Source: DB1 sp049323655 | GTDB lineage: Bacteria > Desulfobacterota > Desulfobulbia > Desulfobulbales > SURF-16 | DNA length: 64,000 nt | Assembly (NCBI GenBank): GCA_049323655.1 | Contig: JBMONO010000024.1 | Coordinates: forward strand, 5,972-69,971 | Direction: 5' to 3' | In this document: in pieces, positions 57,569 to 64,000 of the stretch | Position numbering within the stretch: the stretch's first letter is position 1 | Layout: every line of letters begins with the position of its first letter | Program-made: the position numbers and the translations under genes | Notes under the pieces: model-generated | Database searches by the model: none | The model's input: the letters and a program-made list of their open reading frames with translations, nothing else | What the model was told of the DNA's origin: nothing

Positions 57569-59233
57569 ATGGGTGGTTTTATGGCGTATTTTACCGGGAG
57601 TTTGAAGAAAAAATCAGAAAAAAATTGGATTTCTGGGAAAGAGAATGAAAAAACCAATCCAGATTTCGGTCAAAGAATAGCTGTTGCCGTAACTATAAGT
57701 ATTATTGGAGTTGTTACTCTTTTTCTGCAAGGGATGCTTGCTTTTCTGCAAAATAATACAAGTCTCGCTTTGGCCGACCTTGGTGTTTCTCTTTTTCTCC
57801 TGATTAATCTGTTATATTTTTTGAAAATTGGAAATTACAATTTTGCTTGTTATCTTGCTATTTCGGCGGTCGGTATTTTTTATTTTTATCTTTTTGTCAC
57901 GGGCGGAGTAAACAATACCGCTTACGTCTGGCTCTATACCTTTCCTTTGTTTGTCTTCTTTTTGCTTGGATCCAGCAAGGGAGCAGTGGCAACATTGGCG
58001 CTTTTTGTCCCGGTCGTCGTTTTTCTGTTTTTTGATGAAAAACTGCCCATGCTCACCACCTATTCTCTGGATTTGAAATTGCGGTTTGTGCCATCGTTTC
58101 TCATTGTTTTTTTCTATGCCTATCTGCATGAGAATTTTGTGGAAAAAACGCATCGCGTCCTTGCGCAAAGCAATGAGGAGTTGGAAAGAAAAGTCTCGGA
58201 GCGGACGGCCGATCTGCAAACTGCATTGGATCTGACAGCCAGCGAAGTTAAAGCGAGGACAATAATTGAAGAAAGGTTGCAAAAATCCCAAGCAGCTCTT
58301 TTGATGATCCTCGATAGTCTGGACGCCATCGTTTATGCAACCGATTTTCGCACGCATGAAGTTTTGTACATGAATCAATATGCTAGAGACCTTTTCGGTT
58401 CTGGTGTGGGCAGGAAATGTTGGCAGGTTTTCCAGAAAAATCAACGGGGTCCCTGTACGTTTTGCCCGAATTCTGAATTGATCGACAAAAGTGGGCATCG
58501 GAAAAAAATCTCCTGGGAAATGAAAAATACGATAAACGGCAGATGGTATGACATGCGGGAGTGCGTAACAGACTGGGTTGATGGTCGAGTGGTAAAAATC
58601 CAGATTGCCGCGGATATAACGTCACGGAAACTGGCCGAAGAAAAAGTCTTGCTGGCGAAAAAAGAGTGGGAAATAACATTTGATGCCCTTGCCGAGCCGG
58701 TCTTTATCCTTAATAAGGATTTCGTCATTACGCGCGCCAATAAGGCCTTGTCAAAAAAGTTGGGGCTGGAAATAATATCTATTGTCGGAAGAAAATGTTA
58801 TGAGCTGATCCATGGCAGCACAGCACCATCGGATCAGTGTCCGTTTCATAAACTGTTGCAGAATGGAAGTTGCCATTCTGCGGAAATTTTTGAAGGGACA
58901 TTGAACGGGACTTTTTGGGTTTCTGTTTCACCGGTGGTCGATGTTCATGGCATTTTGCAGGGCGGGGTGCATGTGATGGTCGATATTTCCGAACGTAAGC
59001 AGGCCGAGGAGGAAAAAAACAGGTTGATAGAGGAACTGCAGCAGGCGATGGCCCAGATCAGGAGACTGGAGGGCATTATTCCCATCTGTTCCTACTGTAA
59101 ACGAATCCGTGACGACGAAGGGTATTGGAACCAGCTTGAAAAATATATCAGCAATCGTTCCGAGGCTCGTTTCAGTCATAGCATCTGTGAAGAATGCGCG
59201 AAGAAAAATTTTCCCGAACTTTTTTCGCATTAA
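57569..59233 (+). CDS. Membrane PAS-PAS receptor with Cys-rich C-terminal module, no kinase
   Basis: 554 residues from ATG 57569 (GGAG nine bases upstream). Five to six membrane helices (about 35-200) form an integral sensor; a coiled coil leads to two PAS domains (about 245-370, 375-490), each with Cys sets (GRKCWQVFQKNQRGPCTFC; GRKCYELIHGSTAPSDQC). It ends in LEGIIPICSYCKRIRDDEGY, then WNQLEKYISNRSEARFSHSI and CEECAKK, a compact four-Cys module that, from memory, many Desulfobacterota sensors have in place of a histidine kinase. It is likely a metal or redox site that passes the signal by contact. Next gene starts 43 bp on. Confidence 0.82.
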   Translation: MGGFMAYFTGSLKKKSEKNWISGKENEKTNPDFGQRIAVAVTISIIGVVTLFLQGMLAFLQNNTSLALADLGVSLFLLINLLYFLKIGNYNFACYLAISAVGIFYFYLFVTGGVNNTAYVWLYTFPLFVFFLLGSSKGAVATLALFVPVVVFLFFDEKLPMLTTYSLDLKLRFVPSFLIVFFYAYLHENFVEKTHRVLAQSNEELERKVSERTADLQTALDLTASEVKARTIIEERLQKSQAALLMILDSLDAIVYATDFRTHEVLYMNQYARDLFGSGVGRKCWQVFQKNQRGPCTFCPNSELIDKSGHRKKISWEMKNTINGRWYDMRECVTDWVDGRVVKIQIAADITSRKLAEEKVLLAKKEWEITFDALAEPVFILNKDFVITRANKALSKKLGLEIISIVGRKCYELIHGSTAPSDQCPFHKLLQNGSCHSAEIFEGTLNGTFWVSVSPVVDVHGILQGGVHVMVDISERKQAEEEKNRLIEELQQAMAQIRRLEGIIPICSYCKRIRDDEGYWNQLEKYISNRSEARFSHSICEECAKKNFPELFSH

Positions 59234-59276
59234 CTCGCTTGCTAGTAACAAACAAAGGGGTTGGAACGAGGACGGG

Positions 59277-61079
59277 ATGACGGAAACAGGTTTTTCATCT
59301 GAAGTGGATGCGACCGATACAACAGGTCTCATTCAGGATATACTTGACGTTGTTGCCTCTGTTTTTGATGTGCCCGTCGCCCTGCTTGTCAGTCTGCGGC
59401 ATGATGAAATAGAGGTGTCCGCTGCCAGTAATACCTCTTTCAGCGGTTTGAAAGTTTCCGGGACGCACGGAATGTCTTCTCCCGCCGATGTTTCTTGCGC
59501 CTCATTACTCCGTTTTATCAATGAGTCGCTCCGCGAAAAACCGAGCAACGAAAAAGAGGATTGCATGGTTGCCTGCCTTGCTGCTCCTCTGAATGACCCG
59601 GAATGCGTCTTTCTCGGGGCTCTCTGCATATTTGATGCGAAGGAAAGAAACTTCACCGAGCATTGTCGGGATCTGCTGGGAAAATTCAGGGATTTTCTCC
59701 AGGCCCAGCTGAAGATCCTCAAGGAGAATGCGCTCCTGCGTGACGCACTGAAACGACGGTTTCGTTCGGAGAATTCCGTGCGGCGCCTTGCGGAAAAACT
59801 CCGGGAACAGCAGATTTTTCTTGAAACAATAGTCAACAATACCACTGATATTATTTGTCTCAGGGATGGAGCGGGGCGCTGGCTGCTGGCCAACAGCGCC
59901 ATGCTGGAATTTTTTTGTTTGCAGGGCGTCGAGTATCAGGGCAGGACCAATGAGGAACTCGCCCGATACAGCGAAAGGTATCGGTATGTGTTTGCCGCCT
60001 GCAGCGCGAGTGACGAAAACGCATGGCGCCGGCGAGATGTGTTGCGCCAGGAAGAGGTGATCCTCTTGCCGGACGGTGAGCAACGATTTTTTGACGTGAT
60101 GAAGACTCCACTTTTCCGTCATGGAGGGGAAAGGTATGTATTGCTTGTTGCGGCCAGGGATATGACCATGTTTCGCCAGGTAGAAAAAACCTTGCGGGCG
60201 CGGGAGGAGCTTCTTGCCGGTATTCTGCGTTCCTCACCGGTGGGGATGGGGTTTATCGTCAAAGGTGTCACGCAGTGGGTCAATCCGAAATTAGAAGAAA
60301 TAACCGGCTTCTGTGCTGCTGAGTTGACCGGTTCCACCCTCCCTGATCGGCAGATTTCTTTTTGTGACTTCATAAAAAACAGCATGGCGCGGATGTTGCC
60401 CGCGGGAAGAAATATCACCGCCTCCCTGGAGACACGATGGCGCCGGAAGGATGGTGCCATGATTGATATCCTTCTTAACCTGACTTTCCTCGACCCCGAT
60501 GGTATGGACAAAGGGGTTGTCTGTGCCGTTCTTGATATCACTGACAGAAAAAAAATGGCGATTCGGCTTGCCGAAGCCAATGTGCAGCTTGAACAACAGG
60601 TGGCGCAGCGGACAAAAGAGCTGCAACGGAAAAGCAGTGAACAATGCCGGACACTGGCGAAGCTTGAAGAGACAAACATCGCCCTGCGGGTTCTTCTGGA
60701 GAACAGCCGACACAATCGGCAGGAGAGCGAGCAAAAAATTGTTGCCAACATCAAGGAGAGAATTTTGCCATATCTTGAGGATATCGAGGCGGTTTCATTA
60801 GATGGTAAAAGATCGGAGTATATTGATATTATTCGAAAAAATATCGAGGAAATCACCTCGTCATTTACCTGTGAGCTTGCGTCGCGGGCGATCGGTCTTA
60901 CTCCCCGTGAATTGCAGATAGCCGATCTTGTCCGCCATGGCCGGACCAACAAGGAAATCGCCGCTCTTCTGCATCTTTCGCATGGGACCGTCGAGTTGCA
61001 TCGCAATGCGATCCGTAAAAAACTTGGTTTGAACAACAGGAAGATTAATCTCCGTAGCTATCTGCGCGAACGATTTTAA
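59277..61079 (+). CDS. GAF/PAS-PAS sensor with LuxR-type DNA-binding domain
   Basis: 600 residues from ATG 59277 (AGGA five bases upstream). GAF-like domain (about 15-150), two PAS domains (about 180-310 and 320-450), a coiled coil, then a helical linker (VANIKERILPYLEDIEA) and a LuxR/FixJ-type HTH: LTPRELQIADLVRHGRTNKE, then IAALLHLSHGTVELHRNAIR. A one-component cytoplasmic regulator. Linker and HTH are shared with the next gene product, so they are paralogues in the output half. Forms a run with the receptor gene upstream. Confidence 0.9.
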   Translation: MTETGFSSEVDATDTTGLIQDILDVVASVFDVPVALLVSLRHDEIEVSAASNTSFSGLKVSGTHGMSSPADVSCASLLRFINESLREKPSNEKEDCMVACLAAPLNDPECVFLGALCIFDAKERNFTEHCRDLLGKFRDFLQAQLKILKENALLRDALKRRFRSENSVRRLAEKLREQQIFLETIVNNTTDIICLRDGAGRWLLANSAMLEFFCLQGVEYQGRTNEELARYSERYRYVFAACSASDENAWRRRDVLRQEEVILLPDGEQRFFDVMKTPLFRHGGERYVLLVAARDMTMFRQVEKTLRAREELLAGILRSSPVGMGFIVKGVTQWVNPKLEEITGFCAAELTGSTLPDRQISFCDFIKNSMARMLPAGRNITASLETRWRRKDGAMIDILLNLTFLDPDGMDKGVVCAVLDITDRKKMAIRLAEANVQLEQQVAQRTKELQRKSSEQCRTLAKLEETNIALRVLLENSRHNRQESEQKIVANIKERILPYLEDIEAVSLDGKRSEYIDIIRKNIEEITSSFTCELASRAIGLTPRELQIADLVRHGRTNKEIAALLHLSHGTVELHRNAIRKKLGLNNRKINLRSYLRERF

Positions 61080-61153
61080 ACAACTTGCCCCGTCCCTGAA
61101 GGCGCCAGGCAATTCTGGAGGTTGGTCAAAGCGTTATTTTTGATTCAGTTCCC

Positions 61154-62884
61154 ATGCAAAAATCGAAAAAAATATTCATCGTTCTGAGTCTTTTTATCCT
61201 GTGCTCGGATCTTATTTTCATCGGCATCAACTATTATGCTTCTCGCCAGGCGCTGCAGGATTCTATCAGTCAGATCGGCAATCAGGTACGGGCGGCTTTT
61301 GAACTTTCCCTGTCTTCTGATGAGTACAGGATGCTGCAGGTTGCGACATTTATTGCCAACGACGCACGCGTCCAGCAGCTGGTTTTGCAGGGGAGGACAG
61401 CCGTAGAGGCAGAGGGGGGAGGAGCGGGCGGGATGAGAGCGGCAGAGGCGCGGGAAAAATTATATCAACTTGTAGCCCCTGGACAAAAAAAACTCGCCGC
61501 GGAATTTGGCTTCCGGCAGATTCACTTTCATCTCGGGCCAGGCTCCACCTCGTTTCTCCGTGTTCATTCTCCGGAGAAATTCGGCGACAACATGGATGCC
61601 GTTCGGCACACGGTCGTGGCCTGCAATCAGCAAGTGAAGTCGATGTGCGGTTTTGAGACTGGGCGGATATATTCCGGTATCAGGGGGGTTGTCCCTGTTA
61701 TGGCAACTGATGATGTGACAGGTGAACAGGTTCATGTCGGCGCGTTGGAGGCTGGCACTTCCTTTGATACCCTGCTTACCAATGTCGCTGAGAAGCAGCA
61801 TGTCGAAATCGCCGTTCTGTTGACGGTTGATCATCTCAAGGAAAATGTTTTTCCCGATTATCTTGAAAAATTGTTTCGGCAAACCCCCCCGGTCAATGGC
61901 TTTCGTGTCGAGGCATCAACCGACGATATGATTGATATACTGCTTGGGGATGGGGTGATAGCAAAATTCGAGGGGGCTCCGGCGACACTACTTGTCGAGG
62001 TCGGTGGTGTCTCTTACGGCATCACGGGTTTCCCTCTGCGCGATTATCGCGGGCAACAGCATCCCGCACTTCCTGATGTCGGCATGGTGATCGCGTGGCG
62101 TGATGCCAGTCACGAGGTGGGTGCATTTGTGAGAAATCTGCGCGTCAACATCTGTTTCGCCATCGTCGGCTTACTGTTTATTGAAATGCTGCTCTATCTG
62201 GGGATCAAAAGCCTTGCTCGCCGACTGGACATCTGTATCGAACAAGGTCGGATCGAGGTGACGCTGGCCAATGAAGCATTACGGCGGGACATCGAGGCGC
62301 GCAAGGAGGTTGAGGAGGCTCTCTCCTCCTTGAAGGAAAATCTGGAAATGACGGTCGCGGAGAGAACTCGGGAACTGGAAAAAGCAAATAGGGCTCTGTT
62401 GGCGGAAAATGCAGTGCGCAGGATAACTGAAGCGGAACTCGAAAAAGGGAAGCGTGAACTCGAACAGGCCAATACTGCCTTGAAAGTTTTGCTTCAGCAG
62501 GTCACCGAGGCAAAAGAGGAAATCGAGGAGAAGGTCAGTTTCAATATCAAGGAATTGATCCTCCCCCACCTGGAAGCGCTGGAGGCCGAATGCGTCCAGG
62601 CGAAGGGCGGAGAGCAAGAATATATCGAGGCAATTAAGTCAAACCTGCAGGGAATCACCTCCTCGTTTGGTAAAAACTTGCAGTCCTCCTGTTCCCGACT
62701 TACCCCGCGCGAGCTACAGATTGCCAATTTCATAACGCACGGAAAAACAAATAAGGAAATTGCCGCTATTCTAAAAATTACTCCACGGGCCGTGGAGTTT
62801 CACCGGGACAACATTCGCGCAAAGTTCGGCATCAAAAATCGGAAAAAAAATCTCAAGGTGTTCCTGAACACCCTTTCCCAGTAA
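61154..62884 (+). CDS. Membrane-anchored sensor with LuxR-type DNA-binding domain
   Basis: 576 residues. Membrane helix at 8-28, a periplasmic Cache-like domain (about 35-325; FHLGPGSTSFLRVHSPEKFG is typical of double-Cache type sensors of small ligands), a second helix (ICFAIVGLLFIEMLLYLGI), a long coiled coil (about 370-470), the same linker (FNIKELILPHLEALEA) and HTH LTPRELQIANFITHGKTNKE as the previous gene. A transcription factor tethered to the membrane that binds its ligand outside and DNA inside. Such one-protein designs are uncommon compared with kinase-regulator pairs. Confidence 0.88.
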   Translation: MQKSKKIFIVLSLFILCSDLIFIGINYYASRQALQDSISQIGNQVRAAFELSLSSDEYRMLQVATFIANDARVQQLVLQGRTAVEAEGGGAGGMRAAEAREKLYQLVAPGQKKLAAEFGFRQIHFHLGPGSTSFLRVHSPEKFGDNMDAVRHTVVACNQQVKSMCGFETGRIYSGIRGVVPVMATDDVTGEQVHVGALEAGTSFDTLLTNVAEKQHVEIAVLLTVDHLKENVFPDYLEKLFRQTPPVNGFRVEASTDDMIDILLGDGVIAKFEGAPATLLVEVGGVSYGITGFPLRDYRGQQHPALPDVGMVIAWRDASHEVGAFVRNLRVNICFAIVGLLFIEMLLYLGIKSLARRLDICIEQGRIEVTLANEALRRDIEARKEVEEALSSLKENLEMTVAERTRELEKANRALLAENAVRRITEAELEKGKRELEQANTALKVLLQQVTEAKEEIEEKVSFNIKELILPHLEALEAECVQAKGGEQEYIEAIKSNLQGITSSFGKNLQSSCSRLTPRELQIANFITHGKTNKEIAAILKITPRAVEFHRDNIRAKFGIKNRKKNLKVFLNTLSQ

Positions 62885-62889
62885 CCGTG

Positions 62890-62916
62890 ACAGGAAAAAC
62901 ATCAGGTTTTTCCTGT
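62890..62916 (+). terminator. Probable terminator after the membrane LuxR regulator
   Basis: ACAGGAAAAAC / GTTTTTCCTGT, 11-bp arms and a 5-base loop, 5 bp after the stop codon; T-tract weak. Confidence 0.55.
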
Positions 62917-63060
62917 TGTTCTCCTGTTAGTCTTAAGTGGTTGCAATTCTGAGTGATTTCCCATTTGATGAGAAAAACTCTCACACTTCTGCTTGGGATT
63001 TTCAATTCCCTCTTTCGGGATGGCAGTACGTAAAAGTTTTCTGTTGAAAGGACGAAAAAA

Positions 63061-63327
63061 ATGGGAAAGAAAGAACACGAGGGGGACGATTATTACGTGT
63101 TTGATGAGTTAAAAGATCTGCACCTCTGGGTGAAAATACTCATTGCCGGTGGTTGTCCCTTGGGCGAATCTCTGGCCGACTGTCCGTTGAACGACATAAT
63201 GCGGTTGTCGGTCGAAGCCCGAACGCAGTGTATCGATGATATGCATGACGCTGAAGTAACGCAAATATTGAATCATCATCAAGCGTGCATCGCCAAAAGA
63301 ATTTCTGAGAATAATTTTTGGCGATAG
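63061..63327 (+). CDS. Small protein of unknown function
   Basis: 88 residues; AAAGGA nine bases ahead of the ATG. VFDELKDLHLWVKILIAGGC then PLGESLADCPLNDIMRLS, with three Cys, and a His-rich C-terminal helix (ILNHHQACIAKRI). No family recognised. Gene-like composition and ribosome site support it. Confidence 0.6.
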   Translation: MGKKEHEGDDYYVFDELKDLHLWVKILIAGGCPLGESLADCPLNDIMRLSVEARTQCIDDMHDAEVTQILNHHQACIAKRISENNFWR

Positions 63328-63433
63328 TCCTTCCGAAGCGGTGTGATACTGCCATCATGACTTTTGTTCCGGTTCCCCGGTCCGTTGACCATAAGCGGGC
63401 GAATTTTTTTTTCGGAAAACTCTCCCTTTTTTT

Positions 63434-63440
63434 GTAAGCG
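63434..63440. mobile_element. Left terminal repeat of an IS66-family element
   Basis: GTAAGCG followed by CCAAGTAAACCCC, the usual IS66 terminus, about 75 bp before the first gene of the element. Confidence 0.65.
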
Positions 63441-63514
63441 CCAAGTAAACCCCTTCTTGTTCCCTCCCGCTGCGTCTGGCATGATGACCTCCATCACAAT
63501 TGAGGAGGTGGATC

Positions 63515-63859
63515 ATGAAGAATGGAAACAAGGGACGGGATCGTTTTTGGCAAGCACACCTGTCGGCGTGGCAACGGTCGGGATTGACACAGAAGGAGTA
63601 TTGCCGGCGCCAGGGGTTGGCCGCATGGTCGTTCAGCACCTGGAAACGACGGCTGACCGGCAAGGACGAACAGAGGAGTGCCGGCGGCTTTGTCCCGGTG
63701 GTGACGCGGCGAATGCCATACGAGATGGTCGATGCTGTTTCCGAAGTCGGCCAAAGCCCTCTCACCCTGGTGGTTGCGGACCGCTACCGCATCGAAATCG
63801 GCGAGAATTTTTCCGGTGAAACCCTGAGGCGGTTGCTCGTGCTGCTCGGAGACCGGTGA
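63515..63859 (+). CDS. IS66-family accessory protein TnpA
   Basis: 114 residues from ATG 63515 (GAGGAGGTGG upstream). FWQAHLSAWQRSGLTQKEYC and GLAAWSFSTWKRRL form the HTH typical of IS66 TnpA; the end (GENFSGETLRRLLVLLGDR) also fits. In intact elements it is followed by tnpB and the tnpC transposase. Here the next gene is broken after 12 codons. Confidence 0.92.
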   Translation: MKNGNKGRDRFWQAHLSAWQRSGLTQKEYCRRQGLAAWSFSTWKRRLTGKDEQRSAGGFVPVVTRRMPYEMVDAVSEVGQSPLTLVVADRYRIEIGENFSGETLRRLLVLLGDR

Positions 63860-63897
63860 TGTTTTTACCGGGAGTGCCATCACCGATAAAAAGTTGA
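63859..63897 (+). pseudogene. Truncated IS66 tnpB
   Basis: The ATG overlaps the tnpA stop (TGATG), as in intact IS66. MFLPGVPSPIKS then stop: only the first codons look like TnpB; after about 63890 the sequence belongs to something else. Confidence 0.7.
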
Positions 63898-64000
63898 CCC
63901 ATTTTGTATAACAGAAGTGACCCACTGGAAGTTGCGGGTTTTCTGGTGGGGGAGATAAAATCGACGACTTGGGTGGCTAGGAGGAAGGGTCGAAACGAGA
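63889..64000. mobile_element. End of a second insertion element (to window edge)
   Basis: GTTGACCCATTTTGTATAAC and GTGACCCACTGG: a repeated TGACCCA within 30 bp is like the multiple terminal repeats of some insertion sequences (IS21-like is possible). No ORF within the window. Confidence 0.4.

Overview
The window reads as a chromosomal segment of an anaerobic, cytochrome-rich Desulfobacterota (former Deltaproteobacteria), most like Desulfobulbales or Desulfuromonadales. The grounds are five multiheme c-type cytochromes with 59 heme motifs in about 20 kb, a HybA/HybB-type quinone module, many PAS-based sensors, sigma-54 activators, PAS-LuxR regulators of a type common in this phylum, and a standard rpsB-tsf-pyrH-frr-uppS-cdsA-dxr-rseP-tsaB operon. 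The taxonomic call is inference. No rRNA, tRNA or CRISPR array was seen.

Region 1 (1-2.6 kb): the left edge cuts a RegB-like redox histidine kinase; a TusA-like sulfur carrier and a PilZ protein follow. Region 2 (2.9-18.6 kb, all + strand) is the most striking part. It holds two paralogous hexaheme cytochromes that resemble the nanowire cytochrome OmcS, a large outer-membrane beta-barrel with an inserted discoidin-like domain, three CsgG/LpoB-like envelope proteins, a SurA-like peptidyl-prolyl isomerase, a 26-heme and a 16-heme cytochrome that are translationally coupled, an NHL propeller protein and a YVTN-propeller lipoprotein. I read this as a complete trans-envelope and extracellular electron-transfer system, with folding and export helpers. 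Region 3 (18.6-23.2 kb, - strand) is a pentaheme cytochrome / HybA-like ferredoxin / HybB-like quinone-reacting membrane protein / histidine kinase operon. A very good sigma-54 promoter and an upstream hairpin of repeated half-sites precede it. It could feed electrons from the quinone pool to the periplasmic cytochromes.

Region 4 (23.5-35 kb, - strand): ftsH, then a regulatory block with an NtrC-type response regulator, two paralogous PAS histidine kinases, a CHASE4-HAMP-PAS protein with no output domain, and a PAS-type sigma-54 activator. The activator's promoter carries a palindrome that recurs upstream of the first hexaheme cytochrome. Region 5 (35.4-44 kb): a DUF4126 membrane protein, FKBP, a 47-residue Lys-rich protein, a cold-shock protein, a P-II-like protein, a nitroreductase, a glycosyltransferase, a GGDEF-EAL protein and an RcnB/CigR-like protein.

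Region 6 (44.1-47.4 kb) is a small accessory island: a Nudix-transmembrane fusion, a perfect 426-bp tandem duplication, two MITE-like repeats, a Phd/RelE toxin-antitoxin pair and a scrap of a group II intron. Region 7 (47.5-56.9 kb): the housekeeping operon on the - strand, and divergent waaF-gmhB for LPS heptose. Region 8 (56.9-64 kb) is AT-richer: a membrane PAS receptor, two LuxR-type sensor-regulators, a small unknown protein, and an IS66-family element whose second gene is broken off by another insertion.

Two families of short non-autonomous repeats (about 131 and 100 bp, 13 copies) run through the window. They share end sequences, and 11 of the 13 copies are flanked by direct repeats of 6 bp or more. 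Several sit right at the stop codons of the cytochrome-cluster genes.
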